Source of the DNA: Chara braunii
Lineage: Eukaryota > Streptophyta > Charophyceae > Charales > Characeae
NCBI GenBank assembly: GCA_003427395.1
Contig: BFEA01000019.1
Coordinates: 3,272,522 to 3,317,522, forward strand
Direction: 5' to 3'
DNA: 45,001 bases
The notes under the pieces are model-generated. The model was not told the origin of the DNA. It ran no database searches and saw only the letters and a list, made by a program, of their open reading frames with translations. Every line of letters begins with the position of its first letter. Within the stretch, counting starts at the first letter, position 1. The translations under genes and the position numbers were made by a program. Positions 31,616 through 41,384 of this stretch are shown here, one piece after another.

Positions 31616-31975
31616 CACCATGCCGAAATCTCACCTACCGTGCTTACGCATTCTGCAGCCTAATTTGCCGCTCAGATCGCATAATTTTTAACCTTTAAAT
31701 TTTTAACCTAAGTGGGCCCGTTGCTAAGTTTGAGATTAGGGTGCATAGGTTAATTCGGCATGGTGAGCGGCAAATTAGGGTGCATAGGCTGTCTCTTATA
31801 CACATCTAGATGTGTATAAGAGANNNGGTTAATTCGGCATGGTGAGCGGCAAATTAGGGTGCATAGGCACCTCTCGTGCATAGTCCGGATAGGTTGGTTT
31901 TTTTCCTACCAAACCAACCTATGCACCCTAATTTGCCGCTCAGATCGCATAATTTTTAACCTTTAAATTTTTAAA
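31616..31975. repeat. Fold-back and direct repeat cluster with assembly artefact
   Basis: CTAATTTGCCGCTCAGATCG and about 27 following bases occur identically at 31660-31706 and 31928-31974. The reverse complement GAGCGGCAAATTAGG lies between them, twice. AGGTTGGTTT and AAACCAACCT (31890-31919) form a hairpin. The centre contains the sequencing adapter described separately, so the true genomic arrangement is uncertain. Confidence 0.7.
31789..31826. other. Nextera mate-pair junction adapter (library artefact)
   Basis: CTGTCTCTTATACACATCT at 31789-31807 is the 19-bp Tn5 mosaic end. Its inverse AGATGTGTATAAGAGA follows directly, and NNN replaces the last three bases. This is the circularisation junction of Nextera mate-pair libraries. 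Identical 41-bp genomic sequence flanks it (31748-31788 and 31827-31867). Confidence 0.95.
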
Positions 31976-33187
31976 CAATCAATCGAAACTAATAAAAAAC
32001 CGTTCACTAAGCTCCGGATTCTAGTACTCTTCAGTATTGCGGGGTCGTCGATGAGTTGATATAATCATGACATTGGAAAGGATGAAGCGAACCTGGTCCA
32101 ATTACCGCCCACTGGCAGATCGCCACGAAAGGGCTGACACGAGGGATATGTACGGGACGTACGTGTTTTTAGGATTCCATCCCTTCTAAACTTAATTAAT
32201 TATTTATTAATCAAATCCCCCAAATGCCTAAAAACCTAACCGACAGACTCACGCGGGCAGACACGTCTGATATTCACGTCCCATGCAGCTGTGTACCTTA
32301 TAGTCGTCATATGCTGGCGATTCGGCTGCGGTGTTAAATGACCGGCATGGTTCCGTACTTTTACATATGCTTCGACTCACCGACCGCTCACTACTCTACT
32401 CGACACATAGAGCCGAGTAAACCGGATAGCTTCTTCTTTCGTTCCTTGTTCAAATTTAACATTTCATCTCCGAACTGAGTTGTCACCGTCGGAATTCAAC
32501 GAACACCAAATGCGTAGACCGGAGACTACCGTCTTCCCCCGACCATAACGCACCATGATTCTGAATGAATACAGTATATTTCCGGTCAGGTACATCCAAA
32601 TTGAGGATGCGTTGTGTTCGGAGGAAGACAGCAGGCTTGCCATGGCAACAATGACCTGAAGGGGGACCAAGTGGCGGCATCAGTGCGATCTCCGGTTGGG
32701 CAGGAGCCAAAGGCAGCGAAAAACGAGTACTTACACATGCAAACTACAGACCGATGACTGTCGTACGAACACGTAGGAAACCCTAAAAAATCGTCATACG
32801 CAAACCTACCAAAGAATGCTGCCCCACAAGAAGCACACAGGCGTGTACAGCCCAACTGCGTATACGTGCCATGTGCAACACACACAGGCAAGAAGTATCG
32901 TAAAACCAACACACGGGTTTTCACTCGACGCGCTCACAAGCAACTCACAAGCTTCCATACAAACGAAACATACCCACGTCATCTCGTGGGAAAAGCTTAA
33001 CCATAGTGCGCTCGAGTTCGTCATCATGCAACGAGTCTCAACTGCATATAGCACTCCTATATCGCAACACAAGTCTTGGACAGGTTATCTGTGGCAAAGA
33101 AGTGATGACACTGCATTACAGCGCGCACTCAAAGACAGCAAAACAGTCTTCATGCTGGCAACGAACCGACATCCTCATTTCCAATAT
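31976..33187. other. Unassigned apart from one MITE
   Basis: The MITE at 32527-32634 is the only clear feature. The frame at 32816-33259 is Thr/His/Ser-rich, runs into the 180-bp tandem repeat and is probably chance. Confidence 0.35.
32527..32634. mobile_element. MITE family M relative
   Basis: TACCGTCTTCCCCCGACCAT opposes GTTGTGTTCGGAGGAAGAC. The interior is unlike the core of other copies, so this is a subfamily. Confidence 0.65.
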
Positions 33188-33650
33188 TTACGATTACAAC
33201 CCTTCCACACGGTCGGCATAAAACACACCACAATTTTTAGGTGTTTGCACGTACTCTGAGCTTAGCCTGAACTCAGAAAAAAACACACGTCAAGAAAAAT
33301 TCCATCGTAGAGGTCACTCACACTCGTTCTACTGAGAGACCTTGTCGTCATAGAACACCACGATTACTTACGATTACAACCCTTCCATACGGTCGGCGTA
33401 AAACATCACAATTTTTAGGTATTTGTGCGTACTCTGAGCTTCGCCTGAACTCAGAAAAAAACACGTCAAGAAAAATTCCATCGCAGAGGTCACTCACACT
33501 CATTCTACTGAGAGACCTTGTCGTCATAGAACACCACGATTAGGTGTTTGCGCGTTCTTTGAGCTCACGCGTGCACTCAGGAAAAGCACTCGCATCAAGA
33601 AAATTCCACTGCAGAGGTTTACACGCATCTTGCTGAGAGACCTCGATCCC
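33188..33650 (+). repeat. 180-bp tandem repeat, 2 full and 1 partial copy
   Basis: TTACGATTACAACCCTTCC starts at 33188 and 33368, an offset of 180 bp. The units share CACAATTTTTAGG, ACGTCAAGAAAAATTCCATC and ACTGAGAGACCTTGTCGTC. A third, more diverged unit starts at 33541 and lacks the first 50 bp. An ACGACCTTTCCACACCTGCG-like start at 33.65 kb may be a fourth. Frames through it are not conserved, so coding is unlikely. Confidence 0.82.
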
Positions 33651-33659
33651 ACGACCTTT

Positions 33660-35531
33660 CCACACCTGCGCCATAATAATCAACATGATCCTCTCGGCAC
33701 CCGCAGCCTGACGCGGCACCCAAGATTCGTGATACCTCGCCGTTACCTTCCATATGTGCAGCACGCATATAGAGACATTTGTGGTTAGGTTTTGCAACTC
33801 CAGACCGCACACAACCAAAACTGCACGTCTGCAACCCTTCAATATGATAACGGTCCCGGGATGTAGATCAACAACAAACACAAGGGCAAACGATTCTCGT
33901 GCGACTGGCGAAGGCAACGTAAGATTTCCACCACAGTCAGGAACTACAGACTGCAATAACAACAGAAGAGAACGATAGCTACAACGTTCCTGCAAATAGC
34001 TTTTCTCTCGAATTGAGGGATATATAAACAGCACCAACTGTGTATCAAACACCTAGGGATTTTCGGTATGGACCAAACCAAACAACACGACGACATTGCT
34101 TGCAAGAAAGACGACACATAGACTCACCTTAACGTCGAGGGAGGGAAAAAAAGACATTCGAAATTTTCTTTGGGGGCACCATTTGCTGTGAGCGTTACCC
34201 ATGTCGCACTCGCTAAACACCAACATACACAGATTGCGCGGTCATTAAAAGGACTTAAAGAAAGAATGGCCATCGCCCCAAACACACGGACAGAGAGACA
34301 CCCAACGAGACAAGAGAATGCACTCGTCGCAAAACACACCCGCAATTCGATCGATACAAACAAGCCAACAAGAAAGTCACACCTTCAAAAATTATCTATC
34401 GAGTCGTGCACGCGCGTCTGAGCGCCCCCGAAAATCGTTCTAACAGTAACGCCCCCCCTTTACGCCGCCTTTTCCACCTCCCCTCCCTCTTTCCCCCATC
34501 AACGATTTCTGCCAGACAATCAATACAGGACAAGGACTTTTTGTCTGCTCGCCTTCTCCCACGAACGCCCCACGGAAACGGGTGATTCTCCTCCCCCTCT
34601 GTACCTGACCCGAGAACCCCCTTATCAGAACAATCCAAAACCCAAATGAAACGAAAGGTTCAGCAGGGCGCAAGAAGGCACGCCAAAGAGAGAAAAAAGA
34701 CCTCTGCGATCCTAAAAACCCTACTCGCTCAAAAAGAGAACAAAGAATGGAATATAGCGGCCAGCAAGCTCTCCTAGGAGAGCTCAGTTGCTCGGCCGTT
34801 CGACTCTTCCCTCCTCTGCTCCACATTACGAAATCCATTTCATGTCAGAGTATACCTTCATTTCAGTTCACTCTAAACTATCACCTCGGTTATCGATTGC
34901 CACATCCATCCGCAGCAGCACATGGGAGAACACTCCACATTTTCGATGGATAATAAAACAAATGAGAACGCTACTCCAAGAACAGAGTACCTCTCGTCCT
35001 CTGCTTCCCCACCACAATGGAAGGCATCAGATTCACAATGTCCGTCTCCGTTCTCGAACCGGAAATCTTTGTCCTAACCTAAGCAACAACTCAGACCAGA
35101 CCACGTAGGGAAGGAAAACATGAAAGGGGGGGGCGGGGGGGAGGGGAATGGACACACTCGACAGAGAGGGAAATCAAAAAGGGCCGCAAAGGACAATGAT
35201 CTTCCCCTACCACACTCCCGACCTGCGTCCGATCGGCCATTCGACCACCGGAAGAGGCAAGATACATGCAAACAAAATTACAAAACAACCCTCCCAACGT
35301 TTTACCTCATAGTGGCTTACCAGCGTTTTATCCGATAGTATTTTTTTATGCGTAGGTCGTGCAACAAACCAGCAGCGCGCAGATGACACGAAGGAAATAC
35401 CAGGAACGAGCAGCCCTACATATCGAACACCCATGATAAAACTGAAGATCACAGAAAGCCATACCATTCCGTCATGTCACAATTGCACGCTTGTCACCCG
35501 ACTCCGTACTGTAGGTTTCCAGGTTGAAGCT
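33660..35531. other. 3' flank of the SERBP1-like gene; no recognised gene
   Basis: The minus-strand gene ends at 35532, so its 3'UTR must begin here. I could not locate a convincing canonical poly(A) signal. The region has purine/pyrimidine-biased patches (about 34.44-34.58 and 35.12-35.18 kb). Short open frames are present on both strands but have biased composition and no family motif. A separate small gene cannot be excluded. Confidence 0.4.
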
Positions 35532-37181
35532 TCAAGCTCCACCGCCAAGGGTCGGGAAGGAGGCCTGGTCGTCGATAGCAGGAGGGTGTTCCCCGTAGCT
35601 ATTCTCGTATCCACCGCCGCCGCCACCACCGCCGCCGCCCCCGCCGAACCTACCTCCTCCAAAACGTCCGCCAAAGCGGCCGCCGCCGCCGCCGCCGCCT
35701 TCCCCACGCCCTCGTCCTTCTCCGCGACCTCGTCCGCCGCGTCCGCGGAAACCTCCTGCGCCGGAATACCTCCACGATGCGGAATCGCCTTCGACAGGAC
35801 GCAAGAACTCGTGAATTGGAATGGATTTCTTAGGAAGAACCTCCTGAGGCACCTCCTTCTTCTCGACGGGCTGCTTCTTCACCTTGGTGGTTTCCTTGGG
35901 CACGCTCTTCAATGTGTACCTCTCTTCTTCTTCATCGTAGTGCGACGACTTATCCACAAGTCCCATATTCTCGAAAGCCTTGATATCCGCCTGGGCGACA
36001 GTCTTCTTTTCTTTATCGTCTCCTCCCTTGTTGAGGGCGGCGAGTAGACTGCGCCTCTTCTCCTCTTTGATTTTTTCGTACTCGTCCAGCGTCATCTCGT
36101 CTGGTTCTTCCTTCTTCGGTTCGGCATCCTCCTGAGCGGTAGTCTGCGCTTTCTCTTCGCCTTCAGCAGCAGGAGCTGGAGCAGCATTCGTGGTCTCTCC
36201 ATCTTCCCCAGCAGGAGCTTCCGTCTCCTCTGCCTTGGCAGGTTCCTTCGGTGGGGCTTCGCTCTCTTGCTCCGCCTCCTCTGCCTTCACGTTCAGGTTT
36301 GCTCCCTGGTCGCCTTCCACTCCCCAGTTTCCACGGCCAGCGCCACCACGACGCATCTCAAATCCACGGCCAGTGCCGCTTCGGCGGTCGAAGTCTCGCC
36401 TCGGTGGGCGGCCGTCCTCTTCCCCCTCCCCTGAGAAACCACCACCTCTGCCTCTACCACCTCTTCCTCGCCCATAGAACCTTCGGCCTCCGCCGCGCCC
36501 GCCGTCGTAAAATCGATCCGATCGACCTTCGCCGACGAAACCATCCTGCGCACCTGCTCCCGGACGCTCACCATCGAAGTCGCCGCCACCTCCAAAGCGA
36601 CCGCCATAGCCGCCGCCATATCCACCCCCGTATCCACGACCACCATAACCGCCGCCGCCGTAGCCGCCGCCGCCTTCGCGCTCAACAAGCCCAGAGTCGT
36701 TTTCTCTCTCGTTATCCCTGTCGCCACCACCACCGCCGCCGGGACCCCCACCACCCCTCCCGCCAAAGCGGCCACCACGACCGCCATACCCACGCCCACC
36801 TTCACGGTCACCAAAACGACCAACCCCCTCCCTATCCCCATACCCGCCACGTCCACCACCATCACGATCTCCATAACCACCACCATAGCCTCCACGGCCA
36901 CCACGGCCGCGACCGCCGCGGCCTCCACGACCGCCTCCCCCTCCTCCCCCCTCGTACTGATCCCCGCCACGTGCGGCATTCGCATTTCCTGAATCTTTGT
37001 GGGACGACTCTAGAGCCCGAGACTTCGCGCTTCCTTGTTGATTGCGCTGGTCCTTCGTTGGAGCAGATTTAGTAGGGACAATGTCAACATCTTTTAGGGC
37101 AGTAACACGGGCAAGGACGGCTTCCGGATCTTCGTTCTCCTCGTCGCCCAACAGGGCATATAAGTTGTGCGTGGACGCCAT
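35532..37181 (-). CDS. SERBP1/Stm1/RGGA-like RGG-box mRNA- and ribosome-binding protein, 549 aa
   Basis: Seen: one uninterrupted 549-codon frame. The N-terminus (residues 6-19, NLYALLGDEENEDP) fits the Stm1/SERBP N-terminal motif. Residues about 75-250 are Gly/Arg/Tyr-rich RGG and GYGG repeats. Residues about 262-287 hold the HABP4/PAI-RBP1 signature (DFDRRSGTGRG, then GAGRGNWG), followed by an acidic Glu/Ala linker (298-360) and a charged helix (EMTLDEYEKIKEEKR, 362-376). SIPIHEFLRP (453-462), a second RGG box (476-524) and a conserved-looking tail (IDDQASFPTLG) complete it. Known of the family: cytoplasmic and nuclear RNA-binding proteins; Stm1/SERBP1 sit in the mRNA channel of idle 80S ribosomes, and plant RGGA acts in stress responses. 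The start is favoured by the motif beginning at residue 6 and by purine at -3 and G at +4. It is longer than the roughly 350-aa Arabidopsis proteins, mainly through Gly-rich expansion. Odd: no intron in the CDS. Gly runs could hide indel errors. Family call is firm; orthology is not tested. Confidence 0.93.
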   Translation of the reverse strand: MASTHNLYALLGDEENEDPEAVLARVTALKDVDIVPTKSAPTKDQRNQQGSAKSRALESSHKDSGNANAARGGDQYEGGGGGGGRGGRGGRGRGGRGGYGGGYGDRDGGGRGGYGDREGVGRFGDREGGRGYGGRGGRFGGRGGGGPGGGGGGDRDNERENDSGLVEREGGGGYGGGGYGGRGYGGGYGGGYGGRFGGGGDFDGERPGAGAQDGFVGEGRSDRFYDGGRGGGRRFYGRGRGGRGRGGGFSGEGEEDGRPPRRDFDRRSGTGRGFEMRRGGAGRGNWGVEGDQGANLNVKAEEAEQESEAPPKEPAKAEETEAPAGEDGETTNAAPAPAAEGEEKAQTTAQEDAEPKKEEPDEMTLDEYEKIKEEKRRSLLAALNKGGDDKEKKTVAQADIKAFENMGLVDKSSHYDEEEERYTLKSVPKETTKVKKQPVEKKEVPQEVLPKKSIPIHEFLRPVEGDSASWRYSGAGGFRGRGGRGRGEGRGRGEGGGGGGGRFGGRFGGGRFGGGGGGGGGGGGYENSYGEHPPAIDDQASFPTLGGGA

Positions 37182-37183
37182 CG

Positions 37184-37328
37184 CTGCAGAGAAAGTAACA
37201 CCTCACCGACGAAATTTGTGTAATTAGAGAACGGCGTTTCACACCCAGAGGATATCAAGCATCAATCAGTCCATCAGGACAAATACAGAATCGGCAGTCA
37301 TCGTACAAGAGGGCACCTGCGCACTCAC
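37184..37328 (-). other. Candidate 5'UTR intron of the SERBP1-like gene
   Basis: On the minus strand a pyrimidine-rich tract (TTACTTTCTCTGCAG) ends at 37184, two bases before the start codon. This looks like a 3' splice acceptor. A consensus-like donor GTGAGT lies at 37328-37323, preceded by CAATCTCTC. The implied intron is 145 bp and would leave a non-coding first exon containing a GGC-repeat tract (about 37431-37455). An ATG at 37457 within that exon would open an upstream frame out of frame with the main ORF if included in the transcript. This is inferred from splice-site consensus only. Confidence 0.5.
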
Positions 37329-38780
37329 GAGAGATTGGGCAAAGCATTGAAGGAGGACACGTGGAGCTGCTTTCTCGGATTCATGAGCAAAACGCCTCTC
37401 TTTGCAAGCTCCATGTAACGATTCTGTCCCCGCCGCCGCCACCGCCGCCGCCGCCATAAGCCGCACGTACCCACCTAGGCAACTCCTCCTCCAACTCCAG
37501 TGTTAGCGGGCCACCCACGTCGGCCCCCCGCTTTCCCTATCATCATTCTCAATACCGTGGCTCTTCCCACTCGGTCGCTCTACCGCTGCATCTGTTCAGC
37601 GACAACGAATCTAGCTGTGAATACACCCCACAACCCACGGGTGAAAGGGAGAGTGTAGAGAAACGCCCCGATTATCTACCGACGGAAACACGCTCGCGGA
37701 CTGCTGCTGTGGTCCTCCTCCCAGGACCTTCGCACGCCGCGGCAACTCGACCCTTACATGCCAGAAACGGAAAGCGATTTTCCTTTTCGGTCGGGTTTAA
37801 CACATCCGATCACTCTACGACCAGTGACACGCGGTCCTTCGGACCTGGCCGCCCTGCGGCCGCCGCCACTGCACCCCTTTTCCGCCGCCCGCGACCGGTA
37901 GCTTCGCCCGCCCGCCTCCCGTCCGCCTGCCTCACCATGACGCAACGCAAAAGCCTGTCCTGCCGTCACGTAGCCCTAATTCCCTTGCGCCTGACTCTCG
38001 ACGCTGGCCTGGTCCCCTCTCGGTCTGGCTCCTGCGCGCCTGATCTGCATCTGCATTGCGCCTGCGCACGGCCCGCCCGCCATTCAGACGGGTCAAGGCC
38101 CCGCGGAAGAGGGCCAGGTCTTGCAGAAGCCAGGTCTTCCAGATGCATCCAAATGAGGATATCCAAAGGCAAGCAATAACTGCAGGGAACACCCCGCCCG
38201 ACCCGAGCCTCGAAGGAATTATTGGACGAAGGCTCGGATAGCGCACCCCTTTTTTCCATCTCGTCGAGGCCACCAGGGGGTGTCAGAATATCGATGAGAA
38301 ACCGCGCCACGCAGTTTATCCGACACTTGGGATTCCTCATTTTGTTTGCCCGTGATCCCGTCGAGCCACCATCTATCCGCTAAAAAGAGGGGCAAAGACA
38401 AGCAAATGTAGCCCGTACAGTCCTCAGACCCTGGGGTGCCCCACAGCGGTCACAGTCGTGACCATGGGGCTCAACCTTTCAAACGAGCCTCAGTTGACGA
38501 ACCTACCTTCCAAGGCTCGCCGCAACTGCGCCTTTTCAAAGTGGCCCGCCGCTTTGGCTACCGGCCCAGGACCGAAGCAAAACAGTCTTACCGTATACTG
38601 GCAAGGCCACAACTTTGACTCATGTGGACTGGTGGTCTTACTGGTATACATGGCAAGAGTACTTGGCTTCAGGCCTGTAGGCCTGTAGCGAATGCGGCAG
38701 GCCACTTATAGAGGCGCAGTCGCAGGCTCCCAAGCCTTGAAAGGCAAGGAGAAATCTAAGCCACCCAATCTTGAGGGGCG
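37329..38780. promoter_or_regulatory. Probable first exon and GC-rich promoter region of the SERBP1-like gene; no other gene seen
   Basis: This stretch lies upstream of the minus-strand gene. It starts with the candidate first exon (GGC tract at 37431-37455), and from about 37.49 to 38.15 kb it is GC-rich with many CpG. I saw no obvious TATA box close to the candidate first exon. A plus-strand frame at 37709-38179 is rich in Arg, Pro, Ala and Ser, has no recognisable motif and is probably a by-product of composition. The part from 38.2 to 38.78 kb shows nothing I recognise. The promoter role is inferred from position. Confidence 0.35.
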
Positions 38781-38789
38781 GGTGGATGG

Positions 38790-38960
38790 CATGTGGCCTA
38801 GTGGTTAGGGCACCGGTTGGAAATGCGCATTGTGGTTTGAGGTTGCGCGTTCAAAACTCCGCTTCCATGCGCATGGACACCAGAAGACGTTTACATAATG
38901 TATACCCATTTGCAAACCCCCGTAGGCTGATGTGGGTAAGCTATTACAGACACTGCTTGC
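38790..38960 (+). mobile_element. tRNA-like SINE head
   Basis: The A box TGGCCTAGTGG (38794-38804) and B box-like GCGTTCAAAACTCC (38847-38860) are about 43 bp apart. They are followed by non-tRNA sequence leading into a 76-bp tandem duplication. Stem pairing is poor. Confidence 0.5.
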
Positions 38961-39107
38961 ACACCACCGAGGGGTCCTAGTCCATGGTTGATGTATGTTG
39001 GGTCTGGGCTATGGGATGTTTGTCCAATGCTCTTGCACACCACCGAGGGGTCCTAGTCCATGGTTGATGTATGTTGGGTATGGGCTATGGGATGTTTGTT
39101 TGATGCT
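38956..39107 (+). repeat. 76-bp tandem duplication (2 copies)
   Basis: CTTGCACACCACCGAGGGG begins at 38956 and again at 39032. The two units differ by few substitutions (for example GGGTCTGGGC against GGGTATGGGC). Confidence 0.85.
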
Positions 39108-39199
39108 TTTGGTTCATGAGGCTGTTCGAGTGCTTGTACACTTAGGATGATTGTTCCTTTGCCTTCCGGTCCAGTATTGCGCACAAATCGGTTAGTTTC

Positions 39200-39280
39200 C
39201 ATAGTAGCTCAGCAGATTCGCTGGTAGGATTTGCATGGTTGAGGTTTTGTGTTTAAATTGTTTCACGTAGTGGGATGCAG
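39200..39280 (+). mobile_element. Second tRNA-like SINE head
   Basis: TAGCTCAGCAG (39205-39215) and GTGTTTAAATT (39251-39261) fit diverged A and B boxes. The segment is immediately followed by a repeated block beginning AGGAACAGTCAATGAGAGG. Confidence 0.35.
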
Positions 39281-39309
39281 CCGGAGAGACTTACACCCCT
39301 CCTGCAGAA

Positions 39310-39640
39310 TCAGGAACAGTCAATGAGAGGAGACAGTACAGTCTATGGTCGGGGTTGGTAAGGACTCTTGAAGTTGAGAGTGGAGATTAGGTGGGCCCGT
39401 TGCTAAGTTTGAGATTTGGGGGGGTCGTCGCTAGGCATGACAGGGGTTAGATGAGGGTTCCTCCCTAAGACAGTTCGCCCATGGAATGAAACAGTCGATG
39501 AGAGTCTTGGTGCGCTTTATGGTCAATGTTAGTCTGACAACACTAAAGACCCTACAGACCGCCTATTAAATATAGGAACAGTCGATGAGAGGAGACGTAG
39601 TACAGTCTATGGACGGTGTTAGTAAGGCTTTTGTGAGGAG
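39310..39640 (+). repeat. Interspersed direct repeats (GGAACAGTCRATGAGAGGAG)
   Basis: Related blocks start at about 39311, 39486 (diverged, GAAACAGTCGATGAGAG) and 39565. Each is followed by a 'tctatgg...gttagtaagg'-like stretch. Between the first two, GTGGGCCCGTTGCTAAGTTT matches 31.71 kb. Confidence 0.65.
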
Positions 39641-39649
39641 GGGGGCTCT

Positions 39650-41384
39650 CTAGGGGGATTGATTGGGGTTGTCTGCCTCCCATGTTTTTACACGGAATTC
39701 AAAAATAAGAAACAACTCACCATCAACAACAATTTATACAGTGAATAACCTAACAACAAACAACAGTTGTGTATATAGCGGTAGGAACGCAAATATATCC
39801 ACCTATGCGACTTATAGTGAAAATGTCTATATCTATCGCCTGAAGTACCCAGGCGACATACTTTTTTGACTATGCTTTGATAAAGGTTGAATGGTGTGAG
39901 TGGTGCTTAGCTTAGCCCTAGTACTTGCAACCACGGTCCGGTCAAGGTCACCCCCAGAATGAAGGGTGGAGATCCTCAGTGCTAGACACAAAGGTAAGAT
40001 AGTGGGAGTAGGGATGCGCTGGGAAGAAATACGAGAGTGGTAGGTGGGAAGGGAGTCTCATTGGAATTGGGGGTCTCCACCACATGGTCGAACGCCAAAG
40101 GCACCTCTCATACGTATAGAATCCAACCTTTACAATGACTTGGGCTTAAAAAAAAAAAAAAAAAAAAAAAAAACTTGTTTGAGGTACCAATTGCGGGGTT
40201 CTACCGCCACAAGTAAGAAAAACGGACTACTTTCTTAACTTTAATTAACAGCAAAATAACAACAATTATGTTTGAATTTCAATTTTGTTATTTGTTTCTT
40301 TGATGGTTGGAATTTCATATGAAAAGTTGGAGGGCTCGGGGATCGGTAGCCCCGTTTCACGAGGGGTACCGGTAGCATAGAGTGAAAAACCAATTGAATG
40401 GCAGAAATAAAATTTGCGTCAAAAAATTGGAAACGCACCGAATTAGCACGACGATTATTTTACAGCCAAAATGATTTTTTATTATTTATTCTGACATTTT
40501 TCCTTCAAAGAACACAACTTAATCTACGCACCCTCAAATTTTCACAATTTTTGAAAATTTTTGTTAGGCGCGAAAATTCGGCAAAGTTGTGGTTTGCAAA
40601 TGACAATATTGGATCCGCCGATAACGAATGGTCGCGACCCCTCCGTAGAAACGAAATGAAGTTCATAGGCTTACACCTCAACTCTAGCTCGATGCTTCTT
40701 TTGATTTTCTAAATTTTAATCTTATACTTTCATTGTTTTTTTTGCTCTATAAAAACAATGAGTGGTGTCAAAACAACCTTAACCCGCAAAGTTAAAACTT
40801 GCACAACGCTACTTCGTTATATCATAAAACATGTTATTTGTCTTAAGCCACTGCTACCTCCGAGCCTGTTTGTACCGACCGTGATTTTCACTGCGCGTCG
40901 AGTTCTGTCGAGCCTGGTTTCGTTCTGTCGATTTCTTGGTACTATTATTAGGAAAAAGAAAACAACGGTCAGACTTTTAGAAAATAATAAGCACGGGGTT
41001 ACAAACGAATACTTATATCCATAAAAAACACGCACACCCTTGGACGTGACATAAGATAAATACCTAACACACATTAGTTGTGGAAGTATGCCCTCTGTGA
41101 GGGCGTTACAGCAGAGGATGTCGGGTTTACGGAATAAAAAAATTAAAAAAAACAAAGAAATGAACTTAAGGTGGAAAAACGAGTTCATATATCTTCCAAA
41201 GTAGCATTGTGGACATGTTGTCCTCCAAAGAGTGTCAGCAACCCATAGATTCCACCATGCCTCTCCGTGAGAGCACCTAAGCAAAATAAATAAATAATAA
41301 TAATAATTAAAAAAAAATAAACTGGTTGCAATAGCAACTAGATGCAAACTGAAAAAATAAAACAAAAAAAACAAACACTTCAAA
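39650..41384. other. Transition into AT-rich DNA; no gene seen
   Basis: From about 39.7 kb the sequence becomes AT-rich. The long minus-strand frame at 40817-41524 is rich in Phe, Leu, Ile and Tyr, as expected when AT-rich DNA is translated, and has no motif. A GCGTCGAGTTCTGTCGAGCC-like island lies at 40.89-40.94 kb. Confidence 0.4.

Noticed and set aside
31789-31826. A natural Tn5-like transposon end
   Set aside because: Exact head-to-head mosaic ends with duplicated flanks match the mate-pair library junction, not a genomic transposon.
33188-33650. CRISPR-like array
   Set aside because: Units are contiguous 180-bp tandem copies without unique spacers, in a eukaryotic context.
36251-37072. 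273-codon plus-strand frame, His/Arg/Pro-rich, antisense to the SERBP1-like gene
   Set aside because: It is the mirror of Gly/Arg repeat codons on the opposite strand, as is the 230-codon minus frame at 36293-36985.
37709-38179. 156-codon plus-strand frame upstream of the gene
   Set aside because: GC-rich promoter-type composition, no motif, and frames also open on the other strand.
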